A stretch of 64,000 nt of DNA from Myxococcus stipitatus (GTDB lineage Bacteria; Myxococcota; Myxococcia; Myxococcales; Myxococcaceae), in the NCBI RefSeq assembly GCF_037414475.1, contig NZ_CP147913.1, positions 8,504,501-8,568,500 on the forward strand, given 5' to 3'. Shown here in pieces: positions 56,480-64,000 of the stretch. Both the position numbers and the translations under genes were made by a program. The notes below the pieces were generated by a model that was not told the DNA's origin, ran no database searches, and saw only the letters and a list, made by a program, of their open reading frames with translations. Numbering within the stretch: position 1 is the first letter of the stretch; every line of letters begins with the position of its first letter.

Positions 56480-56556
56480 CGAGCCTCTCTCGTTGTGAGC
56501 CGAATGCGTCATCGGCGAGCAGAAAAGCGTCTCTGCCTTCCTGATGACTGCTGCGC

Positions 56557-57300
56557 TTAGTACATCTTCAGGTCGTACTTCGGAGTGGCGGTCCAGTCGC
56601 TCCCGGCGGGCATACCACGCATGTCTGTTACCTTGATTGCGTAGACGTTGTTTGCCTGGGCGTTGGTTGAGACCCGGTACTTGTCACACAACGAGATGGG
56701 CTGACTGCAAATACGGCTCTGAGTGCTGCCGAGCAGCGTCCCCAGCGTGCGGGTGGCATAGTTGTACGAATAGAGGTCAAGCCGCATCGCGGGGCCATTG
56801 CGCAGATTGTAGGTCTCCACGGTCAGCAACTGAGCGGCCGGCACGAAGACGATGACCCAGTCGATGTCGCCCTGGCGGTGGAACGAGTGATTGAGCTGGG
56901 GCGAGCCGGGGTAGGATGAGGCGGTAGCGTGCGTGTTGTCGCTCTCATATGCATCCGCGGGCGCCAGCAGGCAATTGACGGGGGGGCCGAACCCATCGTC
57001 GATACAGACGTTGCCCACACAGTTGCAGCCAGAGAGACAGTCCGCCCCTGTGCTGCAGGCTCGCACGGGAGATAGTTCGCAGAGCTCCGGCGGGGTAGGG
57101 GGGCCAAAGTCGTCTGGCTCGCAGTGGCCAGCCAGGCATTGGCATCCGGACGCGCAATCCAGGCCGGTCACGCATGGGCGGTCCCCGAGTCCTGCTTCCT
57201 GGGTCATCAACTCGGGTGAGAGCGTCGTTTCTTCCTGCGTTACGTTGCCGCAACCCACTGCGACCAACAGCAGCGCTGCCGCAATCCAATGCATGTTCAT
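56557..57300 (-). CDS. Cys-rich lipoprotein with PPC-like domain
   Basis: A 247-residue protein with a lipobox signal (AAALLLVAVGC). Residues about 40-100 hold two small Cys-rich units (CVTGLDCASGCQCLAGHCEP and CSTGADCLSGCNCVGNVC). The remainder resembles a bacterial pre-peptidase C-terminal domain (DAYESDNTHATASS, GDIDWVIVFVPA). PPC domains accompany secreted proteases but no protease is present here. Likely surface exposed. Function unknown. Confidence 0.75.
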   Translation of the reverse strand: MNMHWIAAALLLVAVGCGNVTQEETTLSPELMTQEAGLGDRPCVTGLDCASGCQCLAGHCEPDDFGPPTPPELCELSPVRACSTGADCLSGCNCVGNVCIDDGFGPPVNCLLAPADAYESDNTHATASSYPGSPQLNHSFHRQGDIDWVIVFVPAAQLLTVETYNLRNGPAMRLDLYSYNYATRTLGTLLGSTQSRICSQPISLCDKYRVSTNAQANNVYAIKVTDMRGMPAGSDWTATPKYDLKMY

Positions 57301-57623
57301 TGCTGAACTTCCTCCGGGTGGGCCTCTCGGGGCGCTTTATCGCGCAGTCATGGAGTTGTTTTCACCCGGTGTGAATCGTGCATTGAGTGGAAGGGTCTGG
57401 CAATATGCATTCGTTGTTGAGCTGCATGTCCTGGGTTATTGGAAGATGAGGCTGGCATGCTTTGCTCGAAAGGGAAGGGTTGAGAGGGGTGCTGGCTCTG
57501 CGATACGAAAGACAGGCATATCGTCTTCGGGCTGTAGGGGCGGATCCAATCTCACCTCACTCTTGGTCGAAATAATGTGACATTGTGATGGGCGTTTGGG
57601 CGGACGACGGGTTTGAGGTAGCG
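57301..57623. other. intergenic region, no gene seen
   Basis: About 320 bp with noticeably lower GC than the rest of the window. No supported coding frame. It should contain the promoter of the PPC lipoprotein. Confidence 0.5.
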
Positions 57624-57845
57624 TTAGAGTTGTTGACGTAGCGCTCGATGTGCGGCGGTGCCCACGACGCCCGCGTCCCGCGCCTGGGCCTCCACCCGGT
57701 AGAGCTTCAGGATGAAGTCCATCGCCTCCCGGGCTTCAGGCGCGGTGGGCAGTGCCTCGAAGAAGCGACGACGCAGGTGGGCCCCGTGCGCCTCAATCCC
57801 ACTCCCAACCTCACCCCGCTTCTGCAGGAAGTGCGGTCCGTCGGC
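57624..57845 (-). pseudogene. IS66-family transposase (TnpC) remnant
   Basis: Minus-strand frame reading RRRFFEALPTAPEAREAMDF then ILKLYRVEAQARDAG and ALRQQ before a stop matches the C-terminal part of IS66 transposases (HARRxFFEA...LYxVE). Only about 70 codons remain; the rest of the element and its ends are gone. Confidence 0.65.
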
Positions 57846-58018
57846 TGAACCCTCTCACGCGACAACGACCTTGACGCTCACCGCAGGACCGGGCAGGCCG
57901 ACGGAGGCCGCCCCGCGCCTGGGGGCCAAGAAAGTCCTTGGTCTGGGCCTGGGAATCCACGCCGTTATGCGGGGCCGCACAGTGCGCGAATCCACTCAAC
58001 CGTGGAGATGGCCTCGGT
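57846..58018. other. intergenic, no gene seen
   Basis: A short stretch between the IS66 remnant and the HEAT-repeat gene with no supported feature. Confidence 0.4.
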
Positions 58019-58831
58019 TCAGGACCCGCCTTTCTGCAAATACTCGAGGTTGAGCTTCATGACGTCCAGTGCGTCCTCGTTTTTCTCCGCGGCCACGGCT
58101 TTGCGCAGGTGAGGTATTGCCGCCGCATCTCCGAGCTCTCGCAAGGAGCTGGAAGCCTGCTCCCGGACCGTGGCTGATGTGTCCTTCAGCGCCAGGGTCA
58201 GCGCATCCAGGAGGAGCTTCTTGGTGGGCGCGGTCAGCTTTCGCTCCCGGACGAAGGACGAGGGCCCCAGGACCGCGGCGGCGCGTACTGGCTCGGCCTT
58301 GTCTTGGAAGAGGGGGACGACGGGCTCGACAGCCGCGGGACCGCCCAGCGCCCAAGCGGTGATGACGGCGTGGAGCCGGATTTCCTTCTTCGCGCTTCCA
58401 AGGTGACGCACGACGGCCGGGAAGGCGCGGAAGTCCACAAAGTACCGCTCCGAGATGGCACCCAATGCTTCGAGGGCCTTCTCCACGACCTTGGGGTCCT
58501 CATCCGCCAGGGCCGCCGTCAACTCATGGGTGGTTCTGGGATCCTTGAGCCACGCATCGAGTTCGGTTGAGACCTCATCCAGCGCCGCCTTGTCGATGAG
58601 TGATGCGGCTTTTCGCCGGGTGGCCGCATCCTTGGCCTTGAGCTGTTTCAGGGGCCCCTCGAGTTGCTTCTTCAGGATCCCTTGGACAGGGAAGAGCGCT
58701 TCGAAGGAGTCCTGCAGAGTGGGGGCCAATTCGGGGCCATAGGCTTCCTTCAGCAGAAGATCTCGCGCCTTCCATGCCTCGCCATCCTCGAGGAGCTTCT
58801 TCGCCTGCCCAAGAATCTTTGACGCTGCCAT
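58019..58831 (-). CDS. HEAT-repeat protein, candidate immunity protein
   Basis: A 270-residue all-helical protein (ATG 58831 after a GAGGTG ribosome site; a GTG two codons upstream is the alternative). HEAT-like repeats run through most of the sequence: LTAALADEDPKVVEKALEAL, VVRHLGSAKKEIRLHAVITA, ALKDTSATVREQASSSLREL. It contains no catalytic motif. It lies 40 bp downstream of the RHS gene's C-terminal nuclease domain on the same strand, the usual place for an immunity gene. Immunity function is inferred from position only. Confidence 0.8.
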   Translation of the reverse strand: MAASKILGQAKKLLEDGEAWKARDLLLKEAYGPELAPTLQDSFEALFPVQGILKKQLEGPLKQLKAKDAATRRKAASLIDKAALDEVSTELDAWLKDPRTTHELTAALADEDPKVVEKALEALGAISERYFVDFRAFPAVVRHLGSAKKEIRLHAVITAWALGGPAAVEPVVPLFQDKAEPVRAAAVLGPSSFVRERKLTAPTKKLLLDALTLALKDTSATVREQASSSLRELGDAAAIPHLRKAVAAEKNEDALDVMKLNLEYLQKGGS

Positions 58832-58871
58832 GCGCACCTCTACGCCGCCGAGTTGGTCGTTGCCGGGGACT

Positions 58872-59497
58872 CTATCTCGGCAGGGTGATGACGTTCTGTT
58901 CCAGTGCCGTTCGGGTGGCGCTGGTGCTCATGGGCCGGCGGACGGGATCACCGTTGTCACGGTAGGCATGCCAGTAGCCACCGTTGTTCACTCGTTTCTT
59001 GTTGAGGAGAGAGCCTCGAGGAATGCCAGGAATTTGACCCTTCGAGATGCGGAAGAGCGCCGACCCCTCGATGTTGCGCGCCTTCCGTCGGCTGGAGAGA
59101 CCTGTCGCGATGACGCGCATATTGTCGAAGCTCCCGGGGGCCTTGTTGTTGCGGTGGTCGCTCAATCGGGCATGGGGATGCTGCTCGGTAATGCCCACGT
59201 AGACGATCTTGGGCGGTTCGCCCTGGGTGAGCACGTAGACGCTCCAGCCGCTGGTCTTGGCGCCGCACGCGAGCCCGAAGGGATCCTCCCAGCTCAGCGG
59301 GTTCGGGGCGTAGCGGAAGAGGTGAGGGCCTCCCAGATAGCCAATGGGATCCGGGGAGATGAACTGGCCGGCCGCGGGGTCGTAATAGCGGAAGCGGTTG
59401 TAATGGAGTCTGGTCTCCTCATCCCAGAACTGCCCCGGGAGCCTCAGCCGGGGAGCTTGGGCGCTGCCCTGCTGCCGGACCAGCGTCCCCCTGGGCG
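58872..59497 (-). pseudogene. RHS-repeat core with C-terminal GIY-YIG-type nuclease toxin, 3' part of split gene
   Basis: The minus-strand frame from the insertion-element edge reads LRLPGQFWDEETRLHYNRFR, YYDPAAGQFISPDPIGYLGG and NPLSWEDPFGL, the hallmark RHS-associated core and its DPxG-type boundary. After it comes a different 130-residue domain: GWSVYVLTQGEPPKIVYVGI, then ARLSDHRN and IEGSALF. This fits GIY-YIG nucleases (Y-x-Y...YVG...R...H...E). RHS proteins release such C-terminal toxins into rival cells. The 5' part of the gene lies beyond the IS3 element, so the gene is interrupted and presumably inactive. Confidence 0.8.
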
Positions 59498-59545
59498 TGA
59501 TCCGCCTCAGTGGACACCAAGGAAGAGGCAGGTACGGTGTCCGAC

Positions 59546-59857
59546 ATGACGGAAGCGAAGAAGCCGAGACGGCCCCGGCGTAGCTACACGGAGGAGTTCA
59601 AGGCCGGGGCCGTGAGGCTGGTGCTGGAGGAAGGAAAGACGACGTCTCAGGTGGCAAGGGACCTGGACTTGACGCTGTCGGCACTGAGGATGTGGGTGGA
59701 CCAGGCCCGGGCGGACAAAGGCCAGGGCAAGCCAGGGGCGCTGACGAGTGCGGAGCGGCAGGAGCTCACGAAGCTGCGCAAGCAGGTGCGCGAGCTGGAA
59801 ATGGAGCGGACGCTGCTAAAAAAATGGGTGGCCTACACCGCGAAGGAGAACGGGTGA
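59546..59857 (+). CDS. IS3-family transposase OrfA
   Basis: A 103-residue protein: RRSYTEEFKAGAVRLVLEEG, TSQVARDLDLTLSALRMWVD and a leucine-zipper-like LRKQVRELEMERTLLKKWV. This is the helix-turn-helix plus coiled-coil of IS3 OrfA. ATG 59546 is used; a GTG at 59510 lies inside the left repeat. Near the end an A7 run at 59818-59824 is a typical -1 slippage site that yields the OrfAB fusion transposase. Confidence 0.9.
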   Translation: MTEAKKPRRPRRSYTEEFKAGAVRLVLEEGKTTSQVARDLDLTLSALRMWVDQARADKGQGKPGALTSAERQELTKLRKQVRELEMERTLLKKWVAYTAKENG

Positions 59858-60705
59858 AGTTCGAGTTCATCCGTGCGGAGCAGGCCCACTTCTCCGTCAG
59901 TTGGCTGTGCCGCATGCTGGAGGTGTCGCGTTCTGGCTTCTACGCATGGAGCCGGAGACCGAAGAGTGCGCGACAGAGGGAGGACTCCCGGCTGAAGGTG
60001 CTGGTGTATGAGGCCCACCAGAAGGGCCGCTGTACCTACGGAAGCCCGCGGATCCACCGTGCCCTGCACAACCAAGGAGTCCGCGTCGGCCGCAACCGTG
60101 TCATCCGTCTCATGCGCGAGGAGAAGTTGGTGGGCCGAATGCGTCGACGCTACCGCGGCACGACGATGAGCGACCACCAGCAGCCGGTGGCGGGCAATCT
60201 GCTCGACAGGCGGTTCACCGCGCACCGCGCGAATGAGCGCTGGGTGGGAGACACCACGGAGCTGTCCATCCCCGGAGGCAGGCTCTTCCTGGCGGCCATC
60301 ATCGACCTCTATTCACGCTTCGTCGTGGGTTGGGCTCTCAGCGCGGTGAACGACAGGCACTTGACGCTCAAGGCGCTCGACATGGCGCTGCGCCGTCGAT
60401 GCCCGGCCGCAGGTCTCTTGCACCACACCGACCAGGGGAGCACGTACGCGAGTGAGGACTACCAACGCGTCCTCGAGCGACACGGCATCGTCTGCAGCAT
60501 GAGCCGACGCGGCAATTGCTACGACAACGCAGCCATGGAGAGTTGGTTCAGCACGCTCAAGAATGAGTTGGGAGAGGTTTTCGAGAGCCCCAATGCCGCG
60601 AAGGTAAAGCTGTTCGACTACATCGAGGTCTTCTACAACCAGCAACGCATGCACTCGGCAATCGGCTATGCTGCGCCGGCCGAGTTCGAACGGGCAGCGG
60701 CATAG
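59854..60705 (+). CDS. IS3-family transposase OrfB (DDE integrase core)
   Basis: A 283-residue protein in the -1 frame relative to OrfA (GTG at 59854 overlaps the OrfA stop). The N-terminal FSVSWLCRMLEVSRSGFYAW and YGSPRIHRAL are the HTH_21 type. The rve domain has ERWVGDTTEL (first Asp), LLHHTDQGSTYAS (second Asp) and GNCYDNAAMESWFSTLKNEL (Glu). All three catalytic residues are present, so the element may still be mobile. Confidence 0.92.
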   Translation: MKFEFIRAEQAHFSVSWLCRMLEVSRSGFYAWSRRPKSARQREDSRLKVLVYEAHQKGRCTYGSPRIHRALHNQGVRVGRNRVIRLMREEKLVGRMRRRYRGTTMSDHQQPVAGNLLDRRFTAHRANERWVGDTTELSIPGGRLFLAAIIDLYSRFVVGWALSAVNDRHLTLKALDMALRRRCPAAGLLHHTDQGSTYASEDYQRVLERHGIVCSMSRRGNCYDNAAMESWFSTLKNELGEVFESPNAAKVKLFDYIEVFYNQQRMHSAIGYAAPAEFERAAA

Positions 60706-60730
60706 TCAACCTGTCCACCGAATCGGATCA

Positions 60731-61118
60731 CGCCCACCCACGCGTCATACTCCCCCCACCAGACCTGCTGCCCGTTCTCGTCGAGCAGCTCATGGGGGAT
60801 GCCCATGTCGGACACGACGACGTGGCGAAGCTGTCCGTCTTCCCAGAGCGCGTGAGGCCAGAAGCAGTCGATGGCGTAGTCCACCACCCCGTGAGGCCCG
60901 TGTTCACTGAGCAGGTCGTTGCCCGCCCAGTAGAAGAGGGTCCGCTGTCCGTTGTGCTCCTTGAAGACGCGGCGGCCCAACCCGTCATAGCCGTACGTCG
61001 TCACCCCTCCGTCCGGGTGTTCCACCCGGATGAGCTGATCCCGGGCGTCCCAGAAGTAGGAGGTCTGCGTCTCTCCGTCGATGACCGCGAGGAGGTTGCC
61101 GTTGGGTGAGCGTTCTCA
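60731..61118 (-). pseudogene. RHS/YD-repeat fragment, 5' part of split gene
   Basis: The minus-strand frame reads SPNGNLLAVIDGETQTSYFW, DARDQLIRVEHPDGGVTTYG, YDGLGRRVFKEHNGQRTLFY and then DENGQQVWWGEYDAW just before the insertion element: RHS YD-repeats and the entry to the RHS core. The other side of the element continues with RITPRG. The upstream 1000+ residues expected of an RHS protein are missing; instead the sequence switches to the reading frame of a TPR gene near 61115. So this is a truncated fragment. Confidence 0.78.
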
Positions 61119-62218
61119 GGTTGGCCGCTGCCTCCCAGTTCAACACTGCTTTGTTCAGCGTTCCTTGCTTCTCCTGGCAGAGGCCGAGCCATTCGAGTGC
61201 CCGAGCCTTGCCTTCGGGATCCAGCATGCGCGCCGCAATCTGGTCCAGGCCCTCGAAGTAGCGCTCGGCCTCGGCGTAGCGCTTGCGCTCAAAGGCGACT
61301 TCGCCCAAACACTTCACCACGATGGCCAGGACCACGGGAGCCTTGGAGGCCACCGCTGGGACCAGCGCGCACTCGTACCAGTGCAAGGCTTGTTCGGTCG
61401 CCCCCGAGCGGCGGAACGCGTCCCCAATGCCTTGCATGACCAGCGCCTGCATCGAGTGGTTCTCCGTCTGCTGATAGTAGCCCAGCAGCACCTTGTACTT
61501 CTCGGCGGCCTCGGTGAACTGGCCCTGTGAGTAGTTGAGGGCGGCCAATGACAACAGCGCCTGCATGCGATCCGCCAGGGGCCGCTCTGGATCCGCCATC
61601 TCTTGCTGAAAGCTGGCCTGAACGGCGCTGGGGCCGAGGTCGATGTAGAGCGGGCGCACGCGCGGCCATCGAGGCGCCTCCTGAGGCGCTCCCGCCCTGG
61701 GAGGGGGCTGCCGGAAGATGAGACGCAGTCCCTTCATCCAGGGCTGGATGCTTTTCTTCGGAACAAAGGATGAGACGAGGGCTTCATACCCGGCGCAGAT
61801 CCGCAATCTGCTCGGGAACCATCGCCCATATCAGCCGATGGCCACCTTCAAAGGGGAACAGCGTGCGTGCGAAGGAGATGGCATCGTGGAGTCGCTCCAG
61901 GGCTGGGCGGGATGGGGACTGGAGTTCCAGGGGGAATGGCGCCATGGGTGACTTCCCGGCCTCGACGAGTGCTTGAGAAGCGAGCTTGTGCTGCTCCTGG
62001 AGCTGCTTGATGGCTTCGTCAACGAAAGCGCGTGGCTCATGGAACGAATGCCCGAAAAGGAGGAAGACATCTACGTCCGAGGACTGCTCCAGGTCGCGCA
62101 GCACCTTGAGGAAGATGGCCGTGTCGTTCTCGGTGCACGAGGCCAGCAGCATCAGGTCCTCGCGCTGCTCGATGAACTCCTCGAGGCGCTGGTGGACCTC
62201 CTGAAGAATCCTTCGCAT
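61119..62218 (-). pseudogene. frameshifted TPR-type protein gene of RHS/PAAR locus
   Basis: Two adjacent minus-strand frames look like one gene. The 62218-61784 frame ends GGHRLIWAMVPEQIADLRRV-stop; the next frame, offset by one base, continues AGYEALVSSFVPKKSIQPWM and carries TPR-like helices (AALNYSQGQFTEAAEKYKVL, VMQGIGDAFRRSGATEQALH, GEVAFERKRYAEAERYF). The join near 61795 suggests a single-base indel. The 3' end is replaced by RHS sequence near 61115. The N-terminal 140 residues (LASCTENDTAIFLKVLRDLE) are not of a family I recognise. From context it may be a loading factor for the PAAR/RHS effector. Confidence 0.65.
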
Positions 62219-62751
62219 GGCCCTGACGTCCCCCCGGCAATGAGTCTCCTGCTCGGCGGCGGAACGCTACTGTGCCAGGGATTTCCGCTCAATGACATCA
62301 AGCCTGATGTGGCCCTGAGGGAGCACCCGTTCCGCGGTCCTCGGTGCATCGAGACCGCATGTCATTCGGACCATGCAGGGCGGAGTGTTCAATAGGCAAC
62401 CAAAAGACGTCGAGGCCCAGGGACGAGCACCCCTCCACCAGTCCGGGCGATGTCTGGGTTTGGGGCATCGCCTGCCGGCATTCTCCTCGGGACAGCCCCT
62501 CCCGGACGGATGCACCAGGTGGTCGCATCCACTGTGCACTTGGTGGGCCCGCCGCTTTCACCAGGCGAGCTTCCTGTCCTTGATGTGAAGGCGCCCGATG
62601 CGAGGTGCGCCGAAGCGCTGGAGAGCCTTCGAGACGAAGTCGTCGAGTCGGCTCGATATGGGCGGAAGGACGCGCCCACCGTCCGGTTTCAAGCGGCCAG
62701 CTCGCGAGGGCAACACGCGAGCCGTCAGGACCCAAATGCGGCAGGAGCCCG
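62219..62751. other. gap between PAAR gene and broken TPR gene, no gene seen
   Basis: About 530 bp. Open frames are short and of no recognisable family. It may contain decayed coding sequence. Confidence 0.45.
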
Positions 62752-63819
62752 CTACATGCAGCTCGCGCAGAAGAGCCGGCCCTGTTTGCGTCCGCCTCGG
62801 ACGCCGCGGCGCAGGCCCTTCACGACCTTCTTGAGCCCGTCCGCGACATCGCTCCAGGAAGGCATCGGGAATCCACCGATGAGCACGTTCGGGTGGCCCA
62901 AGACGATGGCGCCAAAGTCCGGGACGAGCCCTGGGTCCTTGCCCACCATCATGCCCATGGCCATGGCCGCGGCATCCGCGGCGAGCTGCGCGGCGGCCAC
63001 TCCGGCTCCGATGGCCTGACCCGCCGCGGCCGCGGAGCTGGCGGCCGCCGCATTGGCGTCATCGGCGGCAGCGGCCGCTGCGGCCTCCGCGCTCGAGTTC
63101 GCCGAGTCCATGGCGGCTGTCGCCACGCCGAGCGCCCCCGCGACCATGCCGGCGCCCGCCATCACCTTGCCCGCCACCGCCATCACCTTCTGCATCTTCG
63201 ACATGGCCCCGCCCCCCGCCGAGGGGGTGCAGTGTTTGGTGATGTCCCCCATGCGCGCGGCCCGGGAGCCGCCGATGAAGACCTTGCTGGAGCCCGTGAA
63301 GATCTCCAGCGGAGGCATGAAGCTGCCGCACGTCACCGCCAGCCCCACGTCCCCCGCGCGCGCCGCGGGCAACCCGTTGATGAGCACGGACACGCAGCCG
63401 CTGAGCATCACCGCGCCCAGGCTGGGCAACGGAATGGGAGGCGCCGGAGGAATGAGGCTCGGCGGATGGGCGTGCGGATGCGGCAGCCCGACATGCAGCG
63501 CGGTGAGCGTGGCGGCCGGCAGCGCGGGAAAGAGGGCGGCGAGCGGCGCCGTCGCCAGGGCGAAGCCGGTGTTGAGCAGCTCCACCGGCGCGTTGATGAC
63601 CCCCAGCACTCCACCCAGCACCTGATTGACGGCGCCCACCGTGCCCTGGTGCGCGGGAGGCGCCTGGCGGAAGGGGTCTGTCGTCCGGTTGACGACGCTG
63701 GCGAACGAGTCGACCGCGACGTTCTCACCCGTGGGCTGGATGAGGGGAGGCACCGGCGCGGGCGGTCTGTCCGCCTGACGCGCGCCATGGGCCGAGGTGG
63801 ATCCTGGAGTAGCGCTCAC
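62752..63819 (-). CDS. PAAR-like domain protein (type VI secretion spike/effector carrier)
   Basis: A 355-residue protein from GTG 63819, which overlaps the upstream gene's stop by 4 bp. The region around residues 135-215 matches DUF4150/PAAR-like proteins: VSVLINGLPAARAGDVGLAV, FIGGSRAARMGDITKHC, and later VLGHPNVLIGGFPMPSWSDV. PAAR proteins cap the VgrG spike and carry effectors. A central Ala-rich segment (about 225-300) is low complexity. The C-terminus is Gly/Arg-rich. No other type VI secretion structural genes lie in the window. Confidence 0.82.
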   Translation of the reverse strand: MSATPGSTSAHGARQADRPPAPVPPLIQPTGENVAVDSFASVVNRTTDPFRQAPPAHQGTVGAVNQVLGGVLGVINAPVELLNTGFALATAPLAALFPALPAATLTALHVGLPHPHAHPPSLIPPAPPIPLPSLGAVMLSGCVSVLINGLPAARAGDVGLAVTCGSFMPPLEIFTGSSKVFIGGSRAARMGDITKHCTPSAGGGAMSKMQKVMAVAGKVMAGAGMVAGALGVATAAMDSANSSAEAAAAAAADDANAAAASSAAAAGQAIGAGVAAAQLAADAAAMAMGMMVGKDPGLVPDFGAIVLGHPNVLIGGFPMPSWSDVADGLKKVVKGLRRGVRGGRKQGRLFCASCM

Positions 63820-64000
63820 GCGAGATTCTCCCGAGGCAATCCCTGCAACTCTTTCTTGCACGCCCGCTGCTCAATCACCATCCCCGCCTCCCCATAGACT
63901 TTCTCCAGACGCTCGAGCACCGAACGAAGCCGCACGTTGTACTCCACGGAGCGGCAGAACGCCGCCGCGTCCTTCCACGCCACCACGGCCTTGCCCAAGT
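63816..64000 (-). CDS. C-terminal part of unidentified protein upstream of PAAR gene (start outside window)
   Basis: The frame enters from the right edge and gives about 61 residues: WKDAAAFCRSVEYNVRLRSV, LERLEKVYGEAGMVIEQRAC. It overlaps the PAAR gene by 4 bp, so they form an operon. Too little is visible to name it; in such loci adaptor/chaperone genes usually precede the PAAR gene. Confidence 0.6.
   Translation of the reverse strand, partial: LGKAVVAWKDAAAFCRSVEYNVRLRSVLERLEKVYGEAGMVIEQRACKKELQGLPRENLA

Larger units (their letters stand above)
55796..56556. other. intergenic stretch between tRNA-Met and the PPC lipoprotein, with repeats
   Basis: About 760 bp with no convincing gene. It contains an 18-bp tandem duplication and a long hairpin (listed separately). 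Random open frames are present but none is supported. Confidence 0.5.
59498..60730 (+). mobile_element. IS3-family insertion sequence
   Basis: A 1233-bp element bounded by imperfect inverted repeats: left TGATCCGCCTCAGTGGACA (59498-59516), right end TGTCCACCGAATCGGATCA (60712-60730), which pair at 16 of 19 positions. The match extends five more bases on each side (GGGCG/CGCCC). It carries orfA and orfB with a -1 frameshift site. It splits an RHS gene. I see no clear target-site duplication. Confidence 0.85.

Noticed and set aside
54998-56556. Possible CRISPR or repeat array suggested by short repeats near the tRNA
   Set aside because: Only one 18-bp direct duplication and hairpins are present; no regular repeat-spacer pattern.
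62605-63897. 430-codon plus-strand frame opposite the PAAR gene
   Set aside because: Antisense shadow; the minus-strand PAAR motifs are clear.

Overview
The window comes from a very GC-rich bacterial chromosome with dense genes and several long multi-domain signalling proteins. The best fit is a myxobacterium, probably Myxococcaceae. Reasons: two proteins end in MYXO-CTERM-type tails, the lexA promoter carries a near-match to the Myxococcus LexA box, Ser/Thr kinases and hybrid histidine kinases are abundant, and Cys-rich DUF4215-type lipoproteins are present. Species cannot be set from the sequence alone.

1-12.3 kb: the 5' part of an ADP-ribosylglycohydrolase gene runs off the left edge. It is followed by surE, a LysM/M23 lipoprotein, a two-domain envelope protein, a TPR lipoprotein, lexA (minus strand), a 1131-residue hybrid kinase/GGDEF-like protein, a HAMP histidine kinase and a FecR-like protein. 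12.5-22.9 kb: four consecutive secreted or surface proteins (beta-propeller, Ig-like, SdrD-like plus outer-membrane region, MYXO-CTERM giant) look like one export/surface locus. 22.9-33.2 kb: regulators, namely a receiver-PATAN protein, a VOC protein, a MshEN-like protein, a hybrid kinase with a dead receiver, a pseudokinase with PEGA domains, an HtrA protease and a single-domain response regulator. 33.2-43.8 kb: agmatinase-type ureohydrolase; a minus-strand set of STAND kinase, TPR/PEGA protein and 12-repeat DUF4215 lipoprotein; quinone oxidoreductase; yacG; CpsB-like phosphatase; a flippase-like membrane protein; a ribbon-helix-helix protein. 43.9-46.1 kb: two tandem secreted paralogues sharing a C-terminal domain with a CHNCH motif and similar promoter leaders.

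46.2-52.8 kb: a complete-looking gas vesicle operon on the minus strand, in transcription order hsp20 - CDC48-like tandem AAA ATPase - gvpF/L - gvpF - gvpA - gvpF/L - gvpG - gvpS - gvpK - gvpJ. Most genes overlap by 4 bp. No GvpN (MoxR-type ATPase) is present; a VCP/CDC48-type ATPase sits in the operon instead. Two envelope-type proteins of unknown function lie just upstream. This is the most striking locus in the window, because gas vesicles are not expected in a gliding soil bacterium.

55.7-64 kb: a tRNA-Met(CAT) gene, then a rearranged accessory region: a PPC-domain lipoprotein, an IS66 remnant, a HEAT-repeat protein, an RHS gene ending in a GIY-YIG-type nuclease domain, a 1.23-kb IS3-family element that splits this RHS gene, a frameshifted TPR gene, a PAAR-domain protein and a partial gene at the right edge. 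It reads as a type VI secretion RHS/PAAR effector island in decay. The HEAT-repeat gene directly after the toxin domain is the natural candidate immunity gene.
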